Source of the DNA: Nitrospira sp.
GTDB taxonomy: Bacteria > Nitrospirota > Nitrospiria > Nitrospirales > Nitrospiraceae
Assembly: GCA_024331085.1 (NCBI GenBank)
Contig: JANDJG010000020.1
Span: 1-32,399 of the forward strand
DNA length: 32,399 nucleotides
Direction of reading: 5' to 3'
The position numbers were made by a program, and so were the translations under genes. Under the pieces are notes generated by a model. It made no database searches, had not been told where the DNA came from, and was given only the letters and a program-made list of their open reading frames with translations. Positions 15,200-23,638 of this stretch are shown here, piece by piece. How positions within the stretch are numbered: the first letter of the stretch is position 1; every line of letters begins with the position of its first letter.

Positions 15200-17646
15200 C
15201 CCTCCACCGCTCCCACGGGCCCGCGACGCCCCAGCACCTCGCGCCGTCCGTCACGACCAGCCGCCCCCACGATGCCTTCCGCCTCCATTCGCTCGATCAT
15301 GCGAGCGGCCCTCGGATAGCCGACCCGCAGCCGCCGCTGGAGGAGCGAGGCCGACGCTTGCCCGGTGCTCAGCACCAGCTCTTTGGCCTGCTCATACACT
15401 TCGTCTTTTGCTTCCTCTTCCGCCTTTGCTTCGTCGCCGTTGAGCAATTGCAATTCCTGAATGTAGGCGGGCGCCGCCTGTCGCTTCACAAACTCCACGA
15501 CCGCCCGCACGTCGTCGTCCGACACAAAAGACCCGTGTAACCGAACGAGCCGGCCGGTACCGGACGCGAGGTACAACATGTCACCCTTGCCGAGCAAGGC
15601 CTCCGCTCCGTTCGCGTCCAGGATCGTCCGTGAGTCGGTTTTCGAAGACACCTGGAAGGCGATGCGCGCGGGAAAATTCGCCTTGATCAAACCCGTCAGC
15701 ACGTCGACGGAAGGCCGCTGCGTCGCCAGCACCAGATGGATACCGGACGCCCGCGCCATTTGGGCCAACCTCGCGATCTTGTCTTCCACCTCCTTGGGGG
15801 CCACCATCATCAAATCGGCCAGTTCGTCGATCATCACCACGATGTAGGGCAACGGCTCCGGAGGCGTCGGTTTCGCCTGCGTGCAGCCCGGCTCGCCGGC
15901 GGCGATCGCGGACTCTCCAGCCGACAGCCGTTCCTCCTCCGAGAGAAATTGCATCGGCAGCTCCGGCTGTTCAACGGATGGAGACGGTTTTCCTGTGACG
16001 GCTTCGTGCAGCCCGGCCACTTTGCGATTGTACGCGTCAATGTTTCTGACTCCGGCCTCCGCCAGCAATTTATACCGGCGCTCCATCTCGGCCACGACCC
16101 ATCCCAGTCCTTTCGCCGCCGACTTGGCGTCGGTCATGACCGGCCGCAACAGATGGGGGATCCCCTCGTACGATTGGAACTCCAGCATTTTGGGGTCGAT
16201 GAGCAACAATTTGACTTCGTTGGGCTTGGCCGAAAAGAGAATGCTCAGCAACATCGTATTGAGCCCGACGCTCTTCCCCGCGCCCGTCGCGCCGGCCACC
16301 AACAGATGCGGCATGGTCCTGAGATCGGCCGTCACCGGCGCTCCGAAAATGTCTTTCCCCAGCGCCAACGTCAGTTTTGAGCGCGCCCTGGAAAAGGCGC
16401 CGCTCATCAACACCTCTTTGATGGAAACGGTTTCACGCGAGACGTTCGGCACCTCGATGCCGACCACCGATTTTCCCGGAAGCGGAGCCACGATGCGGAG
16501 GCTCACGGCTTTGAGCGCCAACGCGAGATCGTCCGCCAGATTCACAATCCGCGCGACCTTGGTGCCCGGCGCCGGCTCGAACTCGTACATCGTGACGACC
16601 GGACCGGGCCGAACTTCCGTCACCCGGCCTTCGATGCCGAAACTCGCCAAGGCTTTTGAGAGCACTTCGGTCTGAGCATACAGTTCTTCCTCGGACACGC
16701 GGGCCGTTGAAACGGGAGGATCGCTGAGAATCGTCGCCGGATCGGGAAGGCGATACTCGCCGGGGGCCACGGAAACACGGGAGTGCTCCCGTTCGACAGG
16801 ATGTTCTCTCTCCGATTCGACTGTGGAAGAGACAAAGACCGACTTGCCGCCGCTCCCCGCGAGCCCGCTCGCCGGCGTCGGCGTTTCGACGGCGTCTTCG
16901 GTTTCGACACGTTCACGGCCTGCGCCGATCATTGCGGGAGATTGGACAACCTTCCGATTTTCAGCTTCTTCTTCGCGGCCGCCACTCGGCTTGGGGTCGC
17001 GGTCTCGACGTTCCGAGAGTCGGGAACCCGCCCGTTCCAGCCACGCTCTGCCTCGATCCCGAATACGCCGAGCCGTTTCGCCGAGCGAGAGCGGAGCGGT
17101 AAACAAGAGCGAGACCAAGAACCCCGCGATGATCACAATGTGAGCGCCCGTCCCCGCGAACACCGCCCGTAATCCGTTCCCGATCAACTGTCCGACCACG
17201 CCGCCGGCCGCGCCGCGAGAAATCACCCCGCTGCTGACGGTCGGCACCCCCGTCGCTTCCAGATGCAGAAACGCGCTCAAAAAACACACCGCCGCAAGCG
17301 AGCTGGCCGCCGTTCGGAGAGTGATATTCACTGGATTGCCGGAGAAACAGCGGACTCCCAACCGGGCCAACAAGATGGGGAACAAATACGCAGCCCCTCC
17401 GATCAGATGAAAAAACCCGGCGCCTACCAAAGCGCCGAACGATCCGATGAGGTTTTTCGGTTGATGCGGCGACGCGACGCCGGTCGCCGGCGTCGTCGCC
17501 TCGCCCGGCACAAACGAGAGGAGGCTCAGGAACAGCAGCAGACTCACCGCAATCGCGATGACCCCGGCGACTTCTCGTTGGAGATGGGAAGAAGCGTTGG
17601 AACCGCGGCGAGACTCGCCCCGCTTGGCAGAGGTGGTCGCACCCAT
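15196..17646 (-). CDS. ftsK: FtsK/SpoIIIE DNA translocase
   Basis: Septal DNA pump that clears chromosome termini during division. The 816 residues contain an N-terminal membrane part with about four helices (~26-46, 66-97, 112-130, 160-186), a variable charged linker (~190-310), and the RecA-like motor with Walker A AGATGAGKSV (~451-460), LLLIDPKMLEFQSYEG, Walker B IVVMIDELADLMM and the FPARIAFQVSSKTDSRTILD segment. A winged-helix gamma domain (~745-805, ASASLLQRRLRVGYPRAARM) follows, which in relatives reads KOPS sequences. The linker is shorter than in E. coli FtsK and similar to SpoIIIE. A TTGAAA-17-TAGCAT promoter ends 6 bases before the ATG and no Shine-Dalgarno is seen. The stop overlaps the lolA start. 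Confidence 0.95.
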   Translation of the reverse strand: MGATTSAKRGESRRGSNASSHLQREVAGVIAIAVSLLLFLSLLSFVPGEATTPATGVASPHQPKNLIGSFGALVGAGFFHLIGGAAYLFPILLARLGVRCFSGNPVNITLRTAASSLAAVCFLSAFLHLEATGVPTVSSGVISRGAAGGVVGQLIGNGLRAVFAGTGAHIVIIAGFLVSLLFTAPLSLGETARRIRDRGRAWLERAGSRLSERRDRDPKPSGGREEEAENRKVVQSPAMIGAGRERVETEDAVETPTPASGLAGSGGKSVFVSSTVESEREHPVEREHSRVSVAPGEYRLPDPATILSDPPVSTARVSEEELYAQTEVLSKALASFGIEGRVTEVRPGPVVTMYEFEPAPGTKVARIVNLADDLALALKAVSLRIVAPLPGKSVVGIEVPNVSRETVSIKEVLMSGAFSRARSKLTLALGKDIFGAPVTADLRTMPHLLVAGATGAGKSVGLNTMLLSILFSAKPNEVKLLLIDPKMLEFQSYEGIPHLLRPVMTDAKSAAKGLGWVVAEMERRYKLLAEAGVRNIDAYNRKVAGLHEAVTGKPSPSVEQPELPMQFLSEEERLSAGESAIAAGEPGCTQAKPTPPEPLPYIVVMIDELADLMMVAPKEVEDKIARLAQMARASGIHLVLATQRPSVDVLTGLIKANFPARIAFQVSSKTDSRTILDANGAEALLGKGDMLYLASGTGRLVRLHGSFVSDDDVRAVVEFVKRQAAPAYIQELQLLNGDEAKAEEEAKDEVYEQAKELVLSTGQASASLLQRRLRVGYPRAARMIERMEAEGIVGAAGRDGRREVLGRRGPVGAVEG

Positions 17647-17652
17647 GAAGCG

Positions 17653-17681
17653 ATGCTAGCACAGGGCACAGGTCATTTCAA
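17653..17681 (-). promoter_or_regulatory. Promoter of ftsK-lolA, start codon 6 bases downstream
   Basis: On the minus strand: -35 TTGAAA (17676-17681), a 17-base spacer ending in TGC, and -10 TAGCAT (17653-17658). The predicted start is at the ATG itself, so the mRNA would be leaderless. Confidence 0.55.
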
Positions 17682-17699
17682 ACGAAGGTCAAACGAAGG
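17678..17699. repeat. Two tandem 11-bp repeats overlapping the ftsK -35 region
   Basis: TCAAACGAAGG is repeated twice without a gap. On the minus strand this reads as TTTGA half-sites 11 bp apart, one helical turn, directly over the -35. That is a usual arrangement for a response-regulator operator. Confidence 0.5.
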
Positions 17700-17749
17700 C
17701 GGCCGCCGGATCGACAGGAACTGGCTCCGTTCCCGGATCTCAAACGCCA

Positions 17750-18421
17750 CTACGGAGAGACGGGAGGCGCGGTATGGCGGATGATCTTCCCCTCGACCAG
17801 ATAGACCACCAGCTCGGCCATGTTGGTGGCGTGATCGGCGATTCGTTCCAAATATTTCGCCACAAAACTGAGCCGGATCGCGCGCGAAATGGTATGGGGG
17901 TTCTCGATCATGAACGACAGGAGCTCGCGGAAAATCTGCTCCATCAGATCATCGACCAAATCGTCGTCTTTGAGGACTTTTCTCGCGAGCGCCGCGTCTT
18001 CTTTAACGAACGCGTCGATGCTTTCTTTCACCATCATCCTGGCGATGCCGCCCATCCGCGGAATGTCGATGTAGGGTTTCAACTGAGGTTCTTGGTTCAG
18101 TTCGATCGTCCGCTCGCAGATATTTTCGGCCAGATCGCTGATCCGCTCGAGCTCCGTCGAGATTTTCATGGCCGTCGTCACCAACCGCAGGTCCCGCGCG
18201 GCCGGCTGGTGGAGCGCCAGCAGGCTGATGCACTCTTCGTCGATCTCCACGTCCAGGGCGTTGACCTTGTGATCCCGTTCGATCACCTGACTGGCCCGTT
18301 CCGAGTCGCGCTTCACGAGCGCCTCGAGCGCCTTGTCGATCTGATCTTCCGCCAAGCCGGCCATCCGCACCAATTTGGCCTTGAGTTCGGCAAGTTCTTC
18401 GTCAAAATGCCGTTGTGTCAT
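17750..18421 (-). CDS. phoU: Phosphate-signalling protein PhoU
   Basis: Adapter that couples the PstSCAB transporter to the PhoR/PhoB two-component system, in the cytoplasm at the membrane. The 223 residues form two three-helix PhoU domains, each with the E/D-rich metal motif (STELERISDLAENICE at ~89-104 and KYLERIADHATNMAE at ~189-203), plus the family's LHQPAARDLR segment. The ATG at 18421 is preferred over the longer frame to 18511, which would run into pstB. It lies 4 bases after the pstB stop, so coupling is likely. Last gene of the pstSCAB-phoU unit. No PhoR/PhoB genes are in the window. Confidence 0.95.
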   Translation of the reverse strand: MTQRHFDEELAELKAKLVRMAGLAEDQIDKALEALVKRDSERASQVIERDHKVNALDVEIDEECISLLALHQPAARDLRLVTTAMKISTELERISDLAENICERTIELNQEPQLKPYIDIPRMGGIARMMVKESIDAFVKEDAALARKVLKDDDLVDDLMEQIFRELLSFMIENPHTISRAIRLSFVAKYLERIADHATNMAELVVYLVEGKIIRHTAPPVSP

Positions 18422-18425
18422 GCGC

Positions 18426-19244
18426 TCAACCGAACCGTCCCGTGATGTAGTCTTCGGTCTGTTTCTTCGCCGGAGTCGTAAACAGTCGTTTGGTGGGGCC
18501 GAATTCCACAAGTTCTCCCAGATACATGAACGCCGTCCAGTCGGAGATTCGCGCCGCTTGCTGCATATTATGCGTCACGATCAGAATTGTCACGCGGCGT
18601 TTCAAATCCTGCAACAGCTCCTCGATACTGGCCGTCGCAATGGGGTCGAGCGCCGACGTCGGCTCGTCCAACAGCAGCAGTTCCGGATCGGTCGCGAGCG
18701 CGCGGGCGATGCAGAGACGCTGCTGCTGCCCTCCCGACAACGACGTCCCCAGAGCGGATAATCGATCCTTGACCTCTTCCCACAACGCCGCGCTTCGCAA
18801 GGCCTGCTCGACCTTTTCGTCGATCACACGCCGATCCTTCACCCCTCGAACCCGCAGGCCGTAGGCGACGTTCTCGTACACGGACTTGGGAAAGGGGTTG
18901 GGTTTCTGAAACACCATGGCCAATCGCATGCGCACTTCGATCGGATCGACCTCGCGGTCCAGAATGTTGCGGCTGTCCGGATAGAGCACGATGGCTCCCT
19001 CGTAGCGGGTGCCGGGATAGAGATCGTGCATGCGGTTAAAACACCGGAGAAACGTGGACTTGCCGCACCCCGACGGGCCGATCAACGCCGTGATGTTGCA
19101 TTCGGCGATCGGAACCGACACCCGCTTCAGCACCAGCCGAGTTCCATAATAAAAACTCAGCTCGCACGTTTCCGCCTTGAGCGGCTTGGGCCAGTCTCCT
19201 CTTCCGGCCGAGTCGGTGTATGAGCTATCCACGGGTCGGGCCAT
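18426..19244 (-). CDS. pstB: Phosphate ABC transporter ATP-binding protein PstB
   Basis: The ATPase that drives high-affinity phosphate import through PstC/PstA. The 272 residues contain Walker [10 protein letters not shown] (~56-64), the Q-loop in [16 protein letters not shown] (~111-126), signature SLSGGQQQR (~168-176), Walker [13 protein letters not shown] (~190-200) and the H-loop THNMQQA. The KPNPFPKS segment is diagnostic of PstB. The ATG at 19244 is chosen. It lies 11 bases after the pstA stop, while the longer frame to 19292 would overlap pstA by ~40 bases. No clear Shine-Dalgarno is present, so translation probably depends on coupling within the operon. Confidence 0.96.
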   Translation of the reverse strand: MARPVDSSYTDSAGRGDWPKPLKAETCELSFYYGTRLVLKRVSVPIAECNITALIGPSGCGKSTFLRCFNRMHDLYPGTRYEGAIVLYPDSRNILDREVDPIEVRMRLAMVFQKPNPFPKSVYENVAYGLRVRGVKDRRVIDEKVEQALRSAALWEEVKDRLSALGTSLSGGQQQRLCIARALATDPELLLLDEPTSALDPIATASIEELLQDLKRRVTILIVTHNMQQAARISDWTAFMYLGELVEFGPTKRLFTTPAKKQTEDYITGRFG

Positions 19245-19254
19245 GACGTCGAAG

Positions 19255-20145
19255 TTACCAAGACACGCGCTTGCGCATCCGATAGCGCACATAGATCGCC
19301 AGCCCGTTCATGGCGAGGGTCATCCCCACCAATAGGAGGCCTGCGGCGGCCGCATTGGCGGCGAAATCCTCGCCGGGCCTGGACACCCAGGCAAACATCT
19401 GGATCGGCATCACGGTGAAGGGGGACATGAGCCACTCAAACGAGAGATATGGCGGCTGATCGGTGATCGGTGAAGGAGGTAGAAACGCGATGAACGTGAG
19501 GGCTCCGACCGTCACGATCGGAGCCGTCTCCCCGATCGCGCGGCTTAGAGCCAAAATGATGCCCGTCAAGATCCCCGATGCCGAGTAGGGCAAGACATGG
19601 TCGGCAACCGTTTGCCATCTGGTGGCCCCCAACGCAAAGGCGGCTTCCCGAATTTGGACCGGAATGGCGCGGATGGCTTCCCGTGTCGTCACGATCACCA
19701 CCGGAAGGATCAACAAGGCCAGGGTCAGCCCCGCCGTCAAAATGCTCGACCCAAGACCCAGCATATAAACGAACAGCCCCAGCGCGAGCAATCCGAAAAT
19801 AATCGACGGCACCCCGGCCAAATTCGTGACGGTCACCTCGATCAGTTCCGTCAGCCACGTCCGCCTGGCATATTCTTCCAAATAAATGGCGGCGGCGACT
19901 CCGATCGGAATCCCCACGCAGGCCGTAACCAGCATCACCAGCGTCGAGCCGACGACGGCGGGGAGGATACCGGCCTGCGACGCATGGCGGGAGGGAAACG
20001 ACGTCAAGAATCGCCAATCGAGCCGCCCGATGCCGTCGATGAGGAGGGCTCCAAACAACAGGACCAGCGTGCCGATCGCCAGAACCAGCGCGCTCAGTCC
20101 GAGCGCCTTGAACAAGGCTTCTGAAAATTTCCGGCGCTTGATCAC
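19255..20145 (-). CDS. pstA: Phosphate ABC transporter permease PstA
   Basis: Inner-membrane permease half of the PstCA channel. About six hydrophobic helices, a [26 protein letters not shown] coupling segment (EAA-type loop), and [16 protein letters not shown] near the end, all typical of PstA. The GTG at 20145 begins 1 base after the pstC stop, with a GAGG-containing site about 10 bases upstream, giving 296 residues, close to the family norm. An upstream start at 20187 would need a 41-base overlap with pstC, so it is less likely. Confidence 0.94.
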   Translation of the reverse strand: MIKRRKFSEALFKALGLSALVLAIGTLVLLFGALLIDGIGRLDWRFLTSFPSRHASQAGILPAVVGSTLVMLVTACVGIPIGVAAAIYLEEYARRTWLTELIEVTVTNLAGVPSIIFGLLALGLFVYMLGLGSSILTAGLTLALLILPVVIVTTREAIRAIPVQIREAAFALGATRWQTVADHVLPYSASGILTGIILALSRAIGETAPIVTVGALTFIAFLPPSPITDQPPYLSFEWLMSPFTVMPIQMFAWVSRPGEDFAANAAAAGLLLVGMTLAMNGLAIYVRYRMRKRVSW

Positions 20146-20146
20146 G

Positions 20147-21088
20147 CTAATAAACCTCTCGAAACCGCTTTCGCATGACGTGTCCAAGGATGTTAAAGGC
20201 GAACGTCATCACGGCCAGCACCAGTCCGGCCGCGAAAATGCTCCGATAGCCGATGCTGCCATGCGGCAGGTCACCGAGGGCGACTTGGACAATATACGCG
20301 GTAATCGTGGCGGCAGGCTCCATGGGATTCCAGGTGAGGTTCGGATTCTGTCCGGCCGCGATCGCCACCACCATCGTTTCGCCGACCGCGCGCGACACGC
20401 CGAGCACGTAGGCCGCCACAATGCCCGACGTGGCCGCCGGCACGACGACCCGCCACGCCGTTTCCAAGTGCGTGGCCCCCATGGCATACGACCCTTCCCG
20501 CAACACCATCGGCACGGCCCGCATCGCGTCCTCGCTCAATGAAATCACGAGGGGGAGAATCATGATGCCGATGACGATCCCCGGCCCCAGCATATTAAAG
20601 CCCGGGAGGTCCGGCCACAGCAGTTGCAGAGCCGGCGTCACCACGAGGAGCGCAAAATACCCATAGACCACCGTCGGCACCGCACCCAGCAGTTCCAGCG
20701 TCGGCTTGATGATTTCTCTCATACGAGGCGAGGCGAACTCCGATAGATAAATGGCCGACACGGTTCCGACCGGAATGGCCACCAGCAGACCGACGACGCT
20801 GGTGACGATCGTGCCGGCCAACAGGGGTAGAATCCCATAGTGAGGATCATCGAAGAGGGGGGTCCACAGCGTGTCGGTCAAGAAATCTTGGAGAGAGACG
20901 ATTTCAAAAAATCCGAGCGACTCGAACAACAAGACGGCTAGAATCGTGACGGTGGTCGCCACCGACACCAAGGCGGCGATCAACAGCCCGCCTTCGATGA
21001 CGAATTCCCGCCGCCGGCGTGCGCGGCGGCGACCGGCCGCTTCCATTCCATCCGACTTGCCGATAAGAATTGCCTTTCCCTCCTTCAT
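20147..21088 (-). CDS. pstC: Phosphate ABC transporter permease PstC
   Basis: Partner permease of PstA. From the ATG at 21088 it has 313 residues: a short Arg-rich cytoplasmic N-terminus (RRRARRRREF), about six helices, a LSEDAMRAVPMVLREGSYAM coupling loop followed by GATHLETAWRVV, and LGVSRAVGETMVVAIAAG, which marks PstC. The start is uncertain. Only a weak AGG adjoins the ATG at 21088, and an ATG at 21046 is an alternative. The frame upstream to 21157 is probably not translated. The gene follows pstS by 87 bases on the same strand. Confidence 0.93.
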   Translation of the reverse strand: MKEGKAILIGKSDGMEAAGRRRARRRREFVIEGGLLIAALVSVATTVTILAVLLFESLGFFEIVSLQDFLTDTLWTPLFDDPHYGILPLLAGTIVTSVVGLLVAIPVGTVSAIYLSEFASPRMREIIKPTLELLGAVPTVVYGYFALLVVTPALQLLWPDLPGFNMLGPGIVIGIMILPLVISLSEDAMRAVPMVLREGSYAMGATHLETAWRVVVPAATSGIVAAYVLGVSRAVGETMVVAIAAGQNPNLTWNPMEPAATITAYIVQVALGDLPHGSIGYRSIFAAGLVLAVMTFAFNILGHVMRKRFREVY

Positions 21089-21175
21089 CCTAATAGTAGG
21101 TATAAGAAGCCGGCCCCGCAACACCACAGCCTCGACCGTGCGCCAGAAAATCCACAATGGATGAGGGAACGCGAT

Positions 21176-22186
21176 CTATTGTTTCGGAGGGCGTTTCATG
21201 ATCTCTTCGACCGGCAATCCGACCTCCGGTTCTCCCCCGAACCCTGTCCCGACGACGCCCTTTGCGAATCGCTCGCGGGCCATCCCGTAAGCTTGATCCG
21301 GCAACGGCACGTAGCGGACCTCCGCGATGAGCTTCGGCCCCTCCGTGAGATAGTACTCGACGAACTGTCGCACCTCCGGCCGTTTCGCCGCTTCAGAGTT
21401 CACGTAGATAAACAGAGGGCGAGCCAGAGGCTGGTAACTGCCGTCCCTCACGGTCTCAACGCTCGGCAAGACAGGTCCGTTCTTTCCGACGATCGCGACG
21501 GCCTTGAGTTTCTTCTGCTGTGCCGCGTAATAGGCATAGGGGACGTACCCCAACGAGTGTATATTGCGTTCGATGCCTTGGACCAACACGTTATCGTCTT
21601 CGCTCGCCGTGTAATCGCCTCGGCTGGATTTCGGCTTTCCGACGATCGCATCGGTAAAGTAATCAAAGGTGCCCGAGTCGGATCCCGCCCCAAAGAGCAC
21701 GAGCTGGGCGTCGGGCCAGGTGGGGCGGACCTGATTCCACCGCATGATTTTGCCTTGCGCGGCCGGTTCCCAGATCTTTTTCAATTCCTCGACGGTCATC
21801 GAATCCACCCACGTATTTTTCGGACTGACCGCCACCGTCAACGCGTCGAAAGCCACTGGCAGCTCATAATACGTGATGCCGTTTTTCTGGCAGAGCGCCA
21901 TCTCTTCCTTCAAAATCGGCCGGGAGGCATCGGCGATATCGATCTCGCCGCGGCAGAATTTTTTGAATCCTCCACCCGACCCCGCAATTCCCACGGTCAC
22001 TCGGATCTTGCCGCGATGAGCGTTTTGAAACTCCTCGGCTACGGCCTCGGTCACAGGATAGACCGTGCTCGATCCATCGACTTTGATTAAACTCGACTGA
22101 TCTGCTCCGACCGGTTCGTTCCACAGGCACGAGAGCGTTAAGAGACCGACGGCAAGTCGGCACCCGACAAGCTGAATACGACGCAT
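21176..22186 (-). CDS. pstS: Phosphate-binding protein PstS (first copy)
   Basis: Periplasmic receptor that delivers phosphate to PstCA. The 336 residues start with a signal peptide (about 28 residues, cleavage after EPVGA) and contain the phosphate-binding loops VDGSSTVYPVTEAVAEEF, IAGSGGGFKKF, ASRPI and GAGSDSGTFDYF. It is the SphX-like variety of PstS. AAGGAAGGA lies about 8 bases before the ATG, a good ribosome-binding site. First gene of pstSCAB-phoU. Operator-like 11-bp repeats are found about 115-150 bases upstream (22301-22339), oriented toward this gene. Confidence 0.95.
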   Translation of the reverse strand: MRRIQLVGCRLAVGLLTLSCLWNEPVGADQSSLIKVDGSSTVYPVTEAVAEEFQNAHRGKIRVTVGIAGSGGGFKKFCRGEIDIADASRPILKEEMALCQKNGITYYELPVAFDALTVAVSPKNTWVDSMTVEELKKIWEPAAQGKIMRWNQVRPTWPDAQLVLFGAGSDSGTFDYFTDAIVGKPKSSRGDYTASEDDNVLVQGIERNIHSLGYVPYAYYAAQQKKLKAVAIVGKNGPVLPSVETVRDGSYQPLARPLFIYVNSEAAKRPEVRQFVEYYLTEGPKLIAEVRYVPLPDQAYGMARERFAKGVVGTGFGGEPEVGLPVEEIMKRPPKQ

Positions 22187-22300
22187 GGGCTATCCTTCCT
22201 TTTTAAAGACCGAGGACCGACGCGGATGAAGGCCTTTTGAGCCTGATACAGGAATCCTGTACATTACACAAAAGTGCCCGTCTTCTGCTTACTGTCACAC

Positions 22301-22339
22301 TGTTCCACAGTCGTGACATTCGTGTTAACTCTGTGTTAA
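22301..22339 (-). promoter_or_regulatory. Predicted PhoP/PhoB-type operator of pstSCAB-phoU
   Basis: On the minus strand TTAACA (22334-22339) and TTAACA (22323-22328) are direct repeats with an exact 11-bp period. Two degenerate copies in phase follow, GTCACG (22312-22317) and GGAACA (22301-22306). The pattern resembles the Bacillus PhoP consensus (TT-A/T-ACA repeats, 11 bp). The binding protein is inferred. Confidence 0.6.
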
Positions 22340-22407
22340 TTCCGACAGAAGAGACGGGAGGTTCTTGCGCATTTCCCCCGTGCGGACGAATTCCGACGCC
22401 CTTTAGT

Positions 22408-22424
22408 TTTACATGACTGTAACA
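22408..22424 (+). promoter_or_regulatory. Predicted PhoP/PhoB-type operator of the second pstS
   Basis: TTTACA (22408-22413) and GTAACA (22419-22424) are direct repeats 11 bp apart, oriented toward the plus-strand pstS-like gene. A possible -10 lies about 20 bases downstream. Confidence 0.5.
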
Positions 22425-22524
22425 GACGGGTTTTGCCCGTGTAACTTTCTTCTCTTACGGTACAGAGCCTTAGCGGCTCGTCGATGAGCGGCATAGAATG
22501 AAACGGGCGAAAGGAGGAATGCGG

Positions 22525-23589
22525 ATGAGCGCGGCACTGTTTCGGGGGATGGGGGTCATCGTCCTTTTGGTTGCGATGGACGTCGCGGGGTTATCGGACA
22601 CGGCAAGGGCTCAGCTTAAGCCCACAACCGACCCGCACATTCATGCGTACGTGCGGAGCTCGTCAACAATGACCGGGAGTTTAACGATCGTCGGGTCCGA
22701 CACGATGAAACCGTTGATCAGACATTGGGAACGCAAATTGAAGGAATTTTATCCCCACGTTGACATTCGGATACAAAGTTCGGGGTCCGAGCAGGGTCCG
22801 CCGGCCCTTCTGGAGAAGACCGCCCAGATTATCGCCGCCTCGCGCCCGCTCACACCGGCCGAAATCTCTGAATTCAAGAAGCGACACGGTTACGAACCAA
22901 CGGAAGTGCCCGTGGCCACCGATGCCCTGGCGATTTTTGTTCATCGGGACAACCCCATTACCGGCCTGACGTTCAAAGAACTTGAGGCCATGTTCTGTAA
23001 GGAGCGACGGCGGCAAGCGGAACACCCGATCACCAAATGGGGCCAGCTCGGCCTGGGAGGGGAATGGAGCCAGGCGGATATCTGGCTTCATGGACGCACT
23101 TCGACTTCAGGAACCGCCGCCTTCTTCCGCGAGAAAGTCTGTCTGAACGGCGAATTCAGCCCCAAGATCGTCGAGGAACCGGGGTCGGCGTCGATCGTCG
23201 TGGAAGTCATGAGGGACCGTTACGCGATCGGATACAGCGGCATCGGCTACCGAACCTCGACCGTCCGCGCCGTTCCCCTTGCGGAACAACACGGAGACGC
23301 TTTTGTCGAAGCGACCTTTGAGGCGGCCATCAATGGAACCTATCCACTCAGACGTCTTCTCTACTTGTACGTGGACAAATCTCCGGAAAAGGACGTCGCA
23401 CCCATTGTTGCGGAATTCGTTAAATTCGCGACCAGTCACGAAGGTCAAGAGGTCGTGGTGAAGGAAGGGTTTTTCCCACTCCCGACGGATGTGTTGAACC
23501 GACTCTTCTCCGCGTGGTCTCGATCCATGCCGGTCGCCGAAGCCGTTGGATCGTTCCAAAAGAACACGAATGAAAGGGCTCACCCATGA
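22525..23589 (+). CDS. Second, divergent PstS-like phosphate-binding protein
   Basis: A 354-residue periplasmic binding protein of the PstS/PBP-like family. Signal peptide MSAALFRGMGVIVLLVAMDV with cleavage near TARA-Q. Ligand loops are IVGSDTMKPLI, QSSGSEQGPPALL, AASRPL and HGRTSTSGTAAFFRE. It differs greatly from the first PstS: there is a Cys pair (MFCKERRR, EKVCLNGEF) and the sequence lacks the GSGGGFKKF form. The ATG at 22525 is chosen because AAGGAGG lies 7 bases upstream. The ATGs at 22498 and 22519 do not fit the site. It lies divergently from pstSCAB and shares the Pho-operator region. Phosphate is the expected ligand, but another oxyanion is possible. Confidence 0.88.
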   Translation: MSAALFRGMGVIVLLVAMDVAGLSDTARAQLKPTTDPHIHAYVRSSSTMTGSLTIVGSDTMKPLIRHWERKLKEFYPHVDIRIQSSGSEQGPPALLEKTAQIIAASRPLTPAEISEFKKRHGYEPTEVPVATDALAIFVHRDNPITGLTFKELEAMFCKERRRQAEHPITKWGQLGLGGEWSQADIWLHGRTSTSGTAAFFREKVCLNGEFSPKIVEEPGSASIVVEVMRDRYAIGYSGIGYRTSTVRAVPLAEQHGDAFVEATFEAAINGTYPLRRLLYLYVDKSPEKDVAPIVAEFVKFATSHEGQEVVVKEGFFPLPTDVLNRLFSAWSRSMPVAEAVGSFQKNTNERAHP

Positions 23590-23638
23590 CTCGATCCGTC
23601 TTGCACGACATGTCTTTTGCCACATCCATGGATCGCAC

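Larger units (their letters stand above)
22187..22524. other. Intergenic region between divergent phosphate-binding genes
   Basis: A 338-bp AT-richer region with no gene. It holds the two predicted Pho operators, one facing each gene, a small dyad ACGGGTTTTGCCCGT at 22426-22440 within the presumed promoter of the second pstS, and the strong Shine-Dalgarno of that gene. Confidence 0.6.

Noticed and set aside
20146-20187. Longer pstA start overlapping pstC
   Set aside because: A GTG one base after the pstC stop with a site upstream gives a normal-length protein. The longer start would force a 41-base overlap.
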